Source: AC-32 sp035518635
GTDB lineage: Bacteria; Actinomycetota; Thermoleophilia; Gaiellales; Gaiellaceae
DNA: 64,000 nt
Direction of reading: 5' to 3'
Assembly: GCA_035518635.1 (NCBI GenBank)
Contig: DATIXI010000006.1
Location: 8,859-72,858 of the forward strand
Part shown: positions 15,398 to 23,810 of the stretch, piece by piece
How positions within the stretch are numbered: position 1 is the first letter of the stretch
Layout: each line of letters opens with the position of its first letter
Notes under the pieces: model-generated
Told to the model about the DNA's origin: nothing
The model's database searches: none
The model's input: the letters and a program-made list of their open reading frames with translations, nothing else
Position numbers and translations under genes: made by a program

Positions 15398-15991
15398 TCA
15401 GAGGATGTAGACCGTCGTGTAGACGACGATCCACATGATGTCGACGAAGTGCCAGTAGATGCCGGGGATCTCGACCCCGAGGTGCTCGTCCTCCGAGTAG
15501 TGGCCCCGGAAGGAGCGGATCGTCGCCATCAGCAGCAGCGTGAGACCGACGAAGACATGCGCCCCGTGCAAGCCCGTGAGGCAGTAGAAGACCGTCCCGA
15601 ACGCGTCCGTGTACGGGGCGAACCCCACGCGTGAGTACTCGAGCAGCTGCGTGAGCAGGAACGAGAGGCCGAGCAGGAACGTGAGCGTCAGGCCCGCCTT
15701 CAGCCCCGACCGGTTGCCGCGCTTGATCGACTGCAGCGCCCAGTGCATCGTGAAGCTCGAGGTGACGAGGATGATCGTGTTGACGCCGGCGACGAAGACC
15801 GGCAGCTCGTAGCCCGGCGTCGGCCACGGCGTCCCGTTCGCGACCCGGACGAAGAAGTAGGCCGCGAAGAACGAGCCGAACAGCATCACCTCGGAGGCGA
15901 TGAAGAGGAACATTCCGAGCGTGCGCGCGTCGACGCGCGAGCTCTGGTGCGCTGGAGGCGGGTGGGCGTGTGCCTCGGCGTGCGCGCTCAC
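15398..15991 (-). CDS. ctaE: cytochrome c oxidase subunit III
   Basis: 197 residues with five predicted membrane helices, the short form of subunit III typical of Gram-positive caa3 oxidases. Recognisable blocks: MFLFIASEVMLFGSFFAAYF, TSSFTMHWAL, FYCLTGLHGAHVFVGL and the C-terminal GIYWHFVDIMWIVVYTTVYIL. A His-rich N terminus (SAHAEAHAHPPPAH) precedes the first helix. The GTG start overlaps the stop of the upstream universal-stress-like gene (GTGA), so expression is coupled. Confidence 0.95.
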   Translation of the reverse strand: MSAHAEAHAHPPPAHQSSRVDARTLGMFLFIASEVMLFGSFFAAYFFVRVANGTPWPTPGYELPVFVAGVNTIILVTSSFTMHWALQSIKRGNRSGLKAGLTLTFLLGLSFLLTQLLEYSRVGFAPYTDAFGTVFYCLTGLHGAHVFVGLTLLLMATIRSFRGHYSEDEHLGVEIPGIYWHFVDIMWIVVYTTVYIL

Positions 15992-16821
15992 CGCGGCACC
16001 GCCTCGGTCTCAGGCTCGACCTCGATGTGCTCGACCGGCACCCCCGTCTGCTTGCGTAGCCGGTTGACCAGGTCACCCCGCAGCCACGTCGAGCGGTTCT
16101 CGCCGGGGAACGTCGAGACGATGATCTCGTCGACGCGCTCGTCCTGGAAGGCCTGCGACGCGGCCGTGAACGGGTCCGGGTGTGCGATCTGCCCGTGCGC
16201 GTCGATCCCCTCGCCGCGGAGAATGGCAAGCGCCCGCCGCAGCCGCCGGTCCGCCTCGGGATGGGCCGACATCGTCGGGTCGCTCTGGGGGCAGATGATG
16301 AGAAACGAGGCCGGTCCCTCCTTCGCCCGCTCGCGGATCCGCGCGAGCAGCGGATCCCCGACGAGCGTCTCGTTCGCGACCACGAGGACATTCGCCTCGC
16401 CGCCGGCCTCCTTCTCCAGATCGACGACGACGTGCTCGACGGGAATGCCAACGGCTACGCGCTCGATCTGCTCGACCACGTTGCGGCGCAGCCAGCCTGA
16501 CTTCGACTGCGGGTGCGTCGAGACCACGATCTCGTCCGGCGGCGGCTCGAGCTGCGCGAGCGCGTCCTTCACGGCCTGGACGGGGTCGGCGTCTACGACA
16601 TGCCCGGACGCGGTCATCCCCGCCGACCGGAGCGCCTCGAGCGTGCGATCCAGGCGGCGGCCGGCCGAGGCCCGGCGCGTGTCCTCGTAGACGACGTAGC
16701 CCTCGCGCGGCTGATTGACCGGGCAGAGGACGGTCACGAGGAGCGGTCCCTCGGCGCCCCTCCGCTCGAGGGCGTCGATCAGGCTTCGCCCGGCGACGGT
16801 CTCGTTCGCGATCACGAGCAC
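15988..16821 (-). CDS. tandem universal-stress-like domain protein inside the oxidase operon
   Basis: 277 residues made of two copies of the same domain: copy 1 about 1-135 (VLVIANETVAGRSLIDAL ... DEIVVSTHPQSKSGWLRRNVV ... VEHVVVDLE), copy 2 about 138-277 (VLVVANETLVGDPLLARI ... DEIIVSTFPGENRSTWLRGDLV ... VEHIEVEPE). No signal or membrane helix. Located between ctaD and ctaE and coupled to both. The start is uncertain: GTG 16821 is in frame, but CTG 16830 overlaps the ctaD stop and has GGAGGAGG at good spacing, giving LKHVLVIANE. Function unknown; a regulatory or assembly role for the oxidase is inferred only from position. Confidence 0.75.
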   Translation of the reverse strand: MLVIANETVAGRSLIDALERRGAEGPLLVTVLCPVNQPREGYVVYEDTRRASAGRRLDRTLEALRSAGMTASGHVVDADPVQAVKDALAQLEPPPDEIVVSTHPQSKSGWLRRNVVEQIERVAVGIPVEHVVVDLEKEAGGEANVLVVANETLVGDPLLARIRERAKEGPASFLIICPQSDPTMSAHPEADRRLRRALAILRGEGIDAHGQIAHPDPFTAASQAFQDERVDEIIVSTFPGENRSTWLRGDLVNRLRKQTGVPVEHIEVEPETEAVPR

Positions 16822-16826
16822 ATGCT

Positions 16827-18770
16827 TCAGTGCTGCACCTCCTCCAGTTCGGGCGCGCGGTCGCCATTGAACACCGCGTGCCGCGCGTCGGGAACCCCGT
16901 ACTCGTACGGGTTGCCGACGACCTGCGGGACCTCGTCGAAGTTGAAGATCGGCGGCGGGGAGCTCACCTGCCACTCGAGCGTGAGCGAGTGCCACGGGTT
17001 CGCCTCGGCGACCGGGCCGAAGCGCCAGCTCTTGATCATGTTGTAGAGGAACACCAGCGTCGAGGCGCCGAGCCCGAACGAGGCGATCGAGATGAACAGG
17101 TTCAGGTCGGCGAAGCGCGGGACGTAGTCGGCCACGCGGCGCGGCATCCCCTGGATCCCGAGGTAGTGCATCGGGAAAAACGTCAGGTTGAAGCCGATGA
17201 ACGTCAGCCAGAAGTGGAGCTTGCCGAGCCGCTCGTCGTACATCCGGCCGGTCATCTTCGGGAACCAGAAGTAGATCCCGGCGAAGATCGTGAACAGCGA
17301 GCCGCCGAACAGCACGTAGTGGATGTGCGCGACCACGAAGTACGTGTCCGAGACGTGGATGTCGATCGGCACGGCCGCGAGGTAGATCCCCGAGAGCCCG
17401 CCGATCACGAACATCGAGATGAAGCCGAGCGCGAACAGCATCGGCGTCTCGAGGTGGATGCGCCCCTCCCATAAGGTCGCGAGCCAGGAGAAGACCTTGA
17501 TCCCGGTCGGCACGGCGATGATCAGCGAGGTGACCATCATCGGGACGCGCAGCCAGGGCGCCATCCCGGCGACGAACATGTGGTGGGCCCAGACCGAGAA
17601 GCCGAGCACGAGGATCGCCAGCAGCGAGAGCGCCATCAGCCGGTAGCCGAAGATCGGCTTCCGCGCCATCACCGAGATCACCTCCGAGGTGATCCCGAAG
17701 CCGGGCAGCATCATGATGTAGACGGCCGGGTGCGAGTAGAACCAGAAGATGTGCTGGTAGCCGAGCGGGTAGCCGCCCGCCGTGAAGTCGAAGAAGTGCG
17801 TGTGCATCACGTGGTCGAACATCACGAAGAACTGCGACCCGGCGATGAAGGGCGTCGCGATCACGACGAGCAGTGAGGTCGTGAAGTTCGCCCAGACGAG
17901 CAGCGGCATGCGCCAGAAGGTCATCCCCGGCGCGCGCATGGTGATGATCGTGACCAGGAAGTTGAGCGCGGTCATGATCGAGCTCGCGCCCGCCCACTGG
18001 ACGCTCATGTTGAAGAAGACCGCGCCGATCGGCTGGTGCTCCGAGCACAGCGTCGCGTAGCCCGTCCACCCGCACGCGAACGCGCCGCCCGGGGCGAGGA
18101 AGCTGGCGAGCATCATGAACCCGGCGACCGGCAGCAGCCAGTACGAGAGCGCGTTCAGCCTCGGGAACGCCATGTCCGGAGCGCCGATCATCAGCGGGAT
18201 CACGTAGTTGCCGATCCCGGCGAACGCGGGGATCACGAACAGGAAGATCATCAGCGCCGCATGAACCGAGAAGAGCCCGTTGAACGCCTGGTTGTCGACG
18301 TACTGCATCCCGGGCTGGGCCAGCTCGGCGCGCATCAGCATGGCCAGCATGCCCCCGATGACGAAGAAGAAGATCGTCGTCACGAGGTACTGGATCCCGA
18401 TCACCTTGTGGTCGGTGTTGATCCGGAAGTAGTCGCGCCAGCTGTGGGCGCCGTGGCCCGAGTGGTCCTCGGGCCGGGTCGGCGAGCCGATCGCGTAACG
18501 GACCCAGTAGTCGAAGCCGCCGATGCCGGCCAGGAAGCCGATCGGCACCGCGGCGAGCTCGACGGTGGTGATCACCTGACCGTCCCAGATCGGGTACCAG
18601 CCCTCAGCCCAGCGGACGAGGCACGTGATCCCCGCGCCGATCCCGAAGAAGAGGACCATCATCCAGGGGACGCGCAGCCAGCCCGGCGCGAGCAGGCGGT
18701 GCCAGCCGGTGGGAGACGAGGGGGAGGGCGCGTGGCCGGTGGGCTCGTGCGCGATGACGGCCCCGGTCAC
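16827..18770 (-). CDS. ctaD: cytochrome c oxidase subunit I (A2-type, caa3)
   Basis: 647 residues. The catalytic subunit that reduces O2 to water and pumps protons. Heme a and CuB/heme a3 ligands are visible: FSVHAALMIFLF, SHPAVYIMMLPGFG (His and cross-linked Tyr), VWAHHMFVAG (two CuB His) and VVAHIHYVLFGG (heme His pair). The D-channel glutamate of HPEVY is replaced: the sequence is YSHPAVY, the hallmark of A2-type oxidases. About 115 extra N-terminal residues with two additional membrane helices precede the standard DHKVIGIQYL start, possibly equivalent to a fused small subunit. GTG start overlaps the ctaC stop. Confidence 0.96.
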   Translation of the reverse strand: MTGAVIAHEPTGHAPSPSSPTGWHRLLAPGWLRVPWMMVLFFGIGAGITCLVRWAEGWYPIWDGQVITTVELAAVPIGFLAGIGGFDYWVRYAIGSPTRPEDHSGHGAHSWRDYFRINTDHKVIGIQYLVTTIFFFVIGGMLAMLMRAELAQPGMQYVDNQAFNGLFSVHAALMIFLFVIPAFAGIGNYVIPLMIGAPDMAFPRLNALSYWLLPVAGFMMLASFLAPGGAFACGWTGYATLCSEHQPIGAVFFNMSVQWAGASSIMTALNFLVTIITMRAPGMTFWRMPLLVWANFTTSLLVVIATPFIAGSQFFVMFDHVMHTHFFDFTAGGYPLGYQHIFWFYSHPAVYIMMLPGFGITSEVISVMARKPIFGYRLMALSLLAILVLGFSVWAHHMFVAGMAPWLRVPMMVTSLIIAVPTGIKVFSWLATLWEGRIHLETPMLFALGFISMFVIGGLSGIYLAAVPIDIHVSDTYFVVAHIHYVLFGGSLFTIFAGIYFWFPKMTGRMYDERLGKLHFWLTFIGFNLTFFPMHYLGIQGMPRRVADYVPRFADLNLFISIASFGLGASTLVFLYNMIKSWRFGPVAEANPWHSLTLEWQVSSPPPIFNFDEVPQVVGNPYEYGVPDARHAVFNGDRAPELEEVQH

Positions 18771-19801
18771 TGCTTGCCTCCGGAGGCGAGGTAGCTCGCG
18801 AGCGCGTCGAGCTGGGCCTTGGAGAGGCGCGTGCCGAAGTCCTGCGGCATGATGCCGCTCGGGAACCCCGGCTGGATGTAGGCGTTCGGGCTCACGATCG
18901 ACTGGTGGATGAACTGGTCAAGCGGCTGTCCCGCCTGCTTCGCCTCGGCAGCGAGATTATCGAGGTCCGGCCCGATCTTCGCCGTCGCTCCGGCCGGCTT
19001 GAACGTGTGGCAGCTGTTGCACGCGTTCGCCGTGAAGAGGGCCTTGCCCGAGACGCTCGGCGGGCCGGCGAGCTTCTTCTGCTCGCCGTTGGCCCAGGAC
19101 AGGAAGCTGGTCTTCGAGGTCACCTGCGCCTGTGAGCGCATCAGCGCGTGGCCGAGGCCGCAGAGCTCCGTGCAGATGACCGGGAACACGCCGGTCCGGG
19201 TCGGCGTGATCACGAGCGGGTTGATCGACCCCGGCACCGCGTCCTGCTTCTGGCTGAACTCGGGCACCCAGAACGAGTGGATCACGTCGAGCGAGGTGAT
19301 CTCGAGCTTGACCTGATAGCCGACCGGGAGCTTCAGCGTCGGCGAGTTGATGTTCCCGAAGTCCGGATACTGGAAGTTCCAGGCGAACTGCTGCGCGATC
19401 ACGTTCACGACCAGCGGCTTGAGCGGATGGCTCCGAGTCGCCGCCGAGACACGCCCGTTGTCGGAGAGCACGACCGCGCTGACGATCGCGATCGCGGTGA
19501 CGAGCGCCGCCGGAACCGCTGTCCACGCGATCTCGAGCCCCGTGTTCCCGTGAATCGGCGGGCCGTCCATGTCCTCGTCCGGCCGGGCCCGGAACTTGAT
19601 CAGCGAGTAGATGATCACCGCCGCGACGAGCGCGAAGATCGCGATCGAGATCGCAGTGACGAACCAGAAGACGAAGTCGATCCGGTCGGCCTGCTTGCTC
19701 GCCGGGTCGGGGAGCCAGGGGATCAGGAGCGCGACCGCCGCGGCACCCGCGCCACAGACCACTCCGATCGCGACGAGCTGGACGATCGATCCCCTGCGCA
19801 C
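18767..19801 (-). CDS. ctaC: cytochrome c oxidase subunit II with fused cytochrome c (caa3)
   Basis: 344 residues. Two membrane helices at the N terminus, then the CuA cupredoxin domain with ligands in CTELCGLGHALM (C-x3-C-x3-H-x2-M) and an aromatic electron-entry stretch QQFAWNFQYPDFG. A C-terminal class I cytochrome c carries ACNSCHTFKPAGATAKIGPDL and a Met ligand in SGIMPQDFG, so this is the caa3 form that accepts electrons through its own heme. GTG 19801 is chosen because TAGTCT (19810-19815) ends eight bases upstream and the first helix follows directly. First gene of the ctaC-ctaD-USP-ctaE-USP operon. Confidence 0.95.
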   Translation of the reverse strand: MRRGSIVQLVAIGVVCGAGAAAVALLIPWLPDPASKQADRIDFVFWFVTAISIAIFALVAAVIIYSLIKFRARPDEDMDGPPIHGNTGLEIAWTAVPAALVTAIAIVSAVVLSDNGRVSAATRSHPLKPLVVNVIAQQFAWNFQYPDFGNINSPTLKLPVGYQVKLEITSLDVIHSFWVPEFSQKQDAVPGSINPLVITPTRTGVFPVICTELCGLGHALMRSQAQVTSKTSFLSWANGEQKKLAGPPSVSGKALFTANACNSCHTFKPAGATAKIGPDLDNLAAEAKQAGQPLDQFIHQSIVSPNAYIQPGFPSGIMPQDFGTRLSKAQLDALASYLASGGKQ

Positions 19802-19946
19802 CGGGGCCGAGACTACTCGACGGCGCGGGCGCCCGCCGGGGAACGCGCGGCCGCTCGAAACGGCTGCAACGAGGCTCGTTCGGGCGGCGACGCAGGCCGG
19901 CCATCTTCTAGAGTCGGCCGCGCCGGGTGCCCATCGACGCGGGGGT

Positions 19947-22214
19947 GTGGCGGTGACCGATATCTCACGCCTGTCAGCGAACGCGCTGCTCGTGTGCGCA
20001 GAGGTCGGGGCCGACACTGCGGTCGGCCGCGCGGCCGGTGAGCTCGTCGAGGAGCTCGGCAACCTGGACGTGACCGTCACGGTGGCGCGCTCGGCCGACG
20101 ACGGGGCCGCCGTGATCGGCTCGGAGCCCGACCTTCACGTCGTCGTGGTCGACTGGGACCTGACCGACGGGGGCTCGGGAGCGACCGAGCTGGTCGAGCT
20201 CGTGCGCGAGCGGACGGACGGCGTCCCGCTGTTCCTGATGGCCGACCGCGAGTCGCTCGACGCCGTGCCGGTCTCGGTCGTCCGCCTGTGCGACGGCTTT
20301 GTCTACCTGCTCGACGACACCGCCGACTGGATCGCCGGCCGCCTCCTCGACGCGACGGAGCGCTACCGGCGTTCGCTGGCGCCGCCGATGTTCGGCGAGC
20401 TCGTCCGCTTCTCCCAGGAGCACGAGTACTCGTGGCACACCCCGGGGCACGAGGGCGGCGCGGCCTTCCGCAAGTCACCGATCGGAAGGACGTTCTTCGA
20501 GTTCTTCGGCGAGCAGATGCTTCGCTCCGATCTCTCGATCTCGGTCGGGGAGCTCGGTTCGCTGCTCGAACACTCCGGTCCGATCGGCGAGGCGGAGCAG
20601 GAGGCTGCGCGCATCTTCAACGCTGACCTGACGCTGTTCGTCACGAACGGGGGCTCGACGTCCAACCGCGTCGTCCACCAGGGATCGACGACTGCAGGCG
20701 ACACGGTGCTCCTCGACCGCAACGCACACAAGTCCGCAGAGCAGGCGACGACGATCAACCACACTGTCCCCCTCTACATGGTCCCGACGCGCAACGCGTA
20801 CGGGATCATCGGCCCGATCCCGCCCTCGGAGATGACGGAGGACGCCGTCGCCGCGAAGATCGCGCGCTCGAGGCTCGGTGCCACGAAGCCGGTGCTCGCA
20901 ATGGTGACGAACTCGACCTACGACGGGCTGCTCTACCACGTGCCCACGGTCGGGAAGCTGCTCGGCCACCAGATCGACCGGCTGCACTTCGACGAGGCCT
21001 GGTTCGGCCACGGAGCGTTCAACTCCATCTACCACGAGCGGCACGCGATGCACCGCGGGGAGCGCGACCCCGATGGGCCGACGCTCTTCGCGACCCAGTC
21101 GACGCACAAGCTGCTCGCGGGGCTGTCGCAGGCCTCGTACATCCACATCCGCAACGGCCGCAACCCCGTCGATCTCGGCCGCTTCAACGAGGCGTTCATG
21201 ATGCACGCCTCGACCTCGCCGCTCTACGCGATCATCGCCTCGAACGACGTCGCGGCGAAGATGATGGAGGGCCGACGAGGAGAGCTCCTGACCCGCGAGT
21301 CGATCGACGAGGCGGTCGACTTCCGCAAGACGCTCGCCCGCTCGGTGCGCGAGCTCGGGGACGACTGGTTCTTCGCGCCGTGGCAGCCCGACGACGTGCC
21401 GGACGGTAGGGGCGGCACGATCGCGTTCGCCGACGCGCCGAGCGACCTGCTCGCGACGAGCCCGGACGCCTGGGCCCTCCGCGAGGACGAGACCTGGCAC
21501 GGCTTCTCGGGTCTGCCTGACTCCTACGCGATGCTCGACCCGATCAAGGTCACGATCCTCACGCCGGGAATGAACCGGGCGGGCGAGCTCGAGGACACCG
21601 GTATCCCGGCGGCGCTCGTCTCCTCGTACCTCGACCAGCACGCGTCGATCGTGGTCGAGAAGACGCAGGACTTCTCGATCCTGCTCCTGTTCTCAATGGG
21701 CGTGACCCGGGGCAAGTGGGGCTCGCTCCTCACCGGCCTGTTCGACTTCAAGCGCGACTTCGACCGGAACGCGCCGCTCGCCGAGGCACTGCCGTCCCTG
21801 GTGAAGGCGAGCCCGAAGCGGTACGGGTCGCTCGGGCTGGCCGATCTGGCGTCCGAGATGCACGAGACGCTGCGCGAGACCGGCCAGATGACGCAGCAGG
21901 CCGAGGCATTCGGGCGCCTGCCGGACCAGACGACGATCAACGCCGACGCGTACGCCCACGTCGTGCGCGGGACCGTCGAGCCGGTACGGCTGGGCGACAT
22001 CGCCGAGCGCACGGTCGCCGTCGGCGTCGTCCCGTACCCGCCCGGGATCCCGCTCCTCATGCCCGGAGAGAGCACGGGCGCCGGCGACGGCCCGTTCATC
22101 GGCTACCTGCGCGCCCTCGAGGAGTTCGACCGCCGCTTCCCGGGGTTCGAGCACGACCTCCACGGCGTCGAGCACGAGGAAGGCGACTACGTGATCAGCT
22201 GCGTGAACGCGTGA
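19947..22214 (+). CDS. Orn/Lys/Arg decarboxylase, AdiA-like
   Basis: 755 residues, the length of the inducible/biodegradative arginine, lysine and ornithine decarboxylases. The N-terminal 130 residues are the CheY-like wing domain (VVVDWDLTDG). The PLP core has WHTPGHEGGAAFRKSP, FVTNGGSTSNRVVHQG, DEAWFGHGAFNSIYHERHAM and the aldimine lysine in TQSTHKLLAGLSQASYIH. The C-terminal domain ends PYPPGIPLLMPGE. Substrate among Arg, Lys and Orn cannot be fixed from motifs I can check. It would make a polyamine or its precursor and consume protons. Start GTG 19947 (or 19953); TAGAGT near 19913 is a possible -10. Confidence 0.88.
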   Translation: MAVTDISRLSANALLVCAEVGADTAVGRAAGELVEELGNLDVTVTVARSADDGAAVIGSEPDLHVVVVDWDLTDGGSGATELVELVRERTDGVPLFLMADRESLDAVPVSVVRLCDGFVYLLDDTADWIAGRLLDATERYRRSLAPPMFGELVRFSQEHEYSWHTPGHEGGAAFRKSPIGRTFFEFFGEQMLRSDLSISVGELGSLLEHSGPIGEAEQEAARIFNADLTLFVTNGGSTSNRVVHQGSTTAGDTVLLDRNAHKSAEQATTINHTVPLYMVPTRNAYGIIGPIPPSEMTEDAVAAKIARSRLGATKPVLAMVTNSTYDGLLYHVPTVGKLLGHQIDRLHFDEAWFGHGAFNSIYHERHAMHRGERDPDGPTLFATQSTHKLLAGLSQASYIHIRNGRNPVDLGRFNEAFMMHASTSPLYAIIASNDVAAKMMEGRRGELLTRESIDEAVDFRKTLARSVRELGDDWFFAPWQPDDVPDGRGGTIAFADAPSDLLATSPDAWALREDETWHGFSGLPDSYAMLDPIKVTILTPGMNRAGELEDTGIPAALVSSYLDQHASIVVEKTQDFSILLLFSMGVTRGKWGSLLTGLFDFKRDFDRNAPLAEALPSLVKASPKRYGSLGLADLASEMHETLRETGQMTQQAEAFGRLPDQTTINADAYAHVVRGTVEPVRLGDIAERTVAVGVVPYPPGIPLLMPGESTGAGDGPFIGYLRALEEFDRRFPGFEHDLHGVEHEEGDYVISCVNA

Positions 22215-22218
22215 TCGA

Positions 22219-22761
22219 CTAGTCGGGCAGCCAGTCCTCGCGGGCGGGCTGTGCCTCGCGGGCCGGAACGCGGGCATAGGCTTCCCGCGGATCGGTCGTC
22301 TCCTGCTCGACCCCGGCGTTGTGCCGGAGTGCCACGTCGTCCACGGTGTAGCCGCCCCAGTCCGGACCCATCGACTTGTCGCGCGCGCCGACGGCGAGCA
22401 CGAGGCAGGTCGAGTCGCCCGCGCCGAGGATCGTGTGCTTCGCCTCGGGCGGGCAGTGGACGAAGTCCCATTGGCGAAGCGGCCGCTCCTCGCCCTCGAT
22501 GATCAGCAGCGCCTCCCCCCGAAGGACGAGGAAGTCCTCCTGGTCGGCCTCCCAGTGGTACATCGACATCGGCTCACCCGGCTCCATCGCGACGAGGTGG
22601 ATCCCCAGCTGCGAGAACTCCGGGTCGCCCTCGAGCCGGGAGTACGCGCCGCGCCCCTGCGCGTTACCCCAGACGGCGTCGCGGGCGTTGAGCACGTACC
22701 AGCCGTCGCCCTTCGGGACGAGCCCGTGCTCTGTCGACTCGAGCTTCGCCTCAGCGACCAT
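22219..22761 (-). CDS. cupin-domain protein
   Basis: 180 residues. A single conserved cupin barrel: MSMYHWEADQEDFLVLRGEALLIIEGEE has the first motif (with His and a Glu-like ligand in place of the usual HxH), and QWDFVHCPPEAKHTILGAG the second (with His). N- and C-terminal extensions contain WYVLNARDAVWGNAQGRG, frequently seen in this actinobacterial subgroup of small cupins annotated only as 'cupin domain'. A metal-dependent isomerase or sensor role is possible but not shown. Convergent with the decarboxylase (four-base gap); the upstream lipoprotein gene overlaps its start by 11 bases. Confidence 0.8.
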   Translation of the reverse strand: MVAEAKLESTEHGLVPKGDGWYVLNARDAVWGNAQGRGAYSRLEGDPEFSQLGIHLVAMEPGEPMSMYHWEADQEDFLVLRGEALLIIEGEERPLRQWDFVHCPPEAKHTILGAGDSTCLVLAVGARDKSMGPDWGGYTVDDVALRHNAGVEQETTDPREAYARVPAREAQPAREDWLPD

Positions 22762-23566
22762 CAGAGGAGCTTGCCATACCTAGGGGAACCGGCCGCCGGT
22801 CGAGATAGGGAGCTCCAGCAGAGACTGTTCGCAGCTTGACCAACGTCCAGCGACCGTCATGCCAGCGGAGAAAGGTCTGCAGCCGTTGGGCCCAACAGCA
22901 CACCGAGCTCCCGCCGCGCGGCTCGTCGAACCAGACGAGCCCGCCCCTAGCTCCCCACGCCGTCTCGGTTATCTGTCGCCCGCGGACACCGACGCTCCCG
23001 TCCTTCGACCCTTCGACGAACCCGTGGCCATAGATCCTCTGGATGCGACGACCGATGTCCGCGAAGACCGAGACGGCAGCAACCGCGTGATTGCAGCCTT
23101 GGCACTCGACGGTGACGAGAAGGTCCGGATGGCCGTCTCCGGTCACGTCCGCCGTACGAACCGACGCTGCGCTGAACGCAAACGGAGAAGCGGGAACGAG
23201 CGTGTGTGGCGTCCAGCGAGCCGAGTTCGCACGGAGATGAGCCGGGTGCCAGAGCGTGAGCGCATATCTCTCATTGCTGGGCGTGGAGGGAACCCGATGG
23301 CGAGCTCGATACGACCAGCCCACGACCACTTCGGGAACCGTTCGCCCTGCCGCGACGTACCAGACGTGGCGTATCCGCCCAGAAGACGGCACGAGATCGT
23401 TCAGGTCGAGCTCGCGCGGGTCTCGCGACTGATCGACCAAAGAGTGGACCGGGCGACTTTGCGGGACTCCGGACTGGAACTCGTGCCGAACACCACCGCA
23501 ACCAACCAACCCCGCGACCACGAGGCCACCCGTGACCAATGGGAGACGGCGAGCGAGAGCATTCAT
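22751..23566 (-). CDS. lipoprotein with FG-GAP/VCBS-like repeat
   Basis: 271 residues from ATG 23566. A lipoprotein signal is clear (VTGGLVVAGLVGC, Cys near residue 23). ADVTGDGHPDLLVTVECQGC near residue 155 matches the calcium-binding D-x-[DNT]-G-D-G loop of FG-GAP/VCBS beta-propeller blades, and RYALTLWHPAHL may be another blade. The frame continues upstream as an open but meaningless translation through the tRNA-Lys gene (giving LAQLVEQGTLNPKVEG), which shows the longer start is false. Base composition is somewhat less GC-rich than neighbours. No specific function. Confidence 0.6.
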   Translation of the reverse strand: MNALARRLPLVTGGLVVAGLVGCGGVRHEFQSGVPQSRPVHSLVDQSRDPRELDLNDLVPSSGRIRHVWYVAAGRTVPEVVVGWSYRARHRVPSTPSNERYALTLWHPAHLRANSARWTPHTLVPASPFAFSAASVRTADVTGDGHPDLLVTVECQGCNHAVAAVSVFADIGRRIQRIYGHGFVEGSKDGSVGVRGRQITETAWGARGGLVWFDEPRGGSSVCCWAQRLQTFLRWHDGRWTLVKLRTVSAGAPYLDRRPVPLGMASSSDGR

Positions 23567-23712
23567 TTCAGCCACTTGTCTCACAACGGCCTCGCGGTGT
23601 CCATGCCGCCGCCGCGACCGAGTGGCGGGCGCAGCTCGCAACGGCATGAATCGAAACGACACCGACCGAAGTCGTGATGTGCCGCGAAGCGGCGCGGACT
23701 TTGGTCGGCTCA

Positions 23713-23785
23713 TGGGCCGTGAAGGATTCGAACCTTCGACCTTGGGATTAAGAGTCCCCTGCTCTACCAGCTGAGCTAACGGCCC
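23713..23785 (-). tRNA. tRNA-Lys(CUU)
   Basis: Cloverleaf is complete: acceptor GGGCCGT pairs with ACGGCCC, D arm TAGCTCAGCTGGTAGAGC, anticodon loop CTCTTAA with anticodon CTT reading AAG, and T arm AGGTTCGAATCCT. The discriminator base is A. CCA is not encoded, as usual in actinobacteria. A -10 TACACT at 23798-23803 on this strand lies 12 bases upstream. Confidence 0.95.
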
Positions 23786-23796
23786 GAGGCGCCGCG

Positions 23797-23803
23797 TAGT
23801 GTA
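23797..23803. promoter_or_regulatory. symmetric bidirectional -10 element
   Basis: TAGTGTA reads TAGTGT toward the epimerase gene (eight bases before its ATG) and TACACT toward tRNA-Lys (12 bases before its first base). The intergenic region is 25 bp. Confidence 0.45.
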
Positions 23804-23810
23804 GCCCCGG

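Noticed and set aside
23670..23700. GCCGC-TTC-GCGGC hairpin downstream of tRNA-Lys as terminator
   Set aside because: Only a five-base stem without a T-run; support is too weak for a feature.
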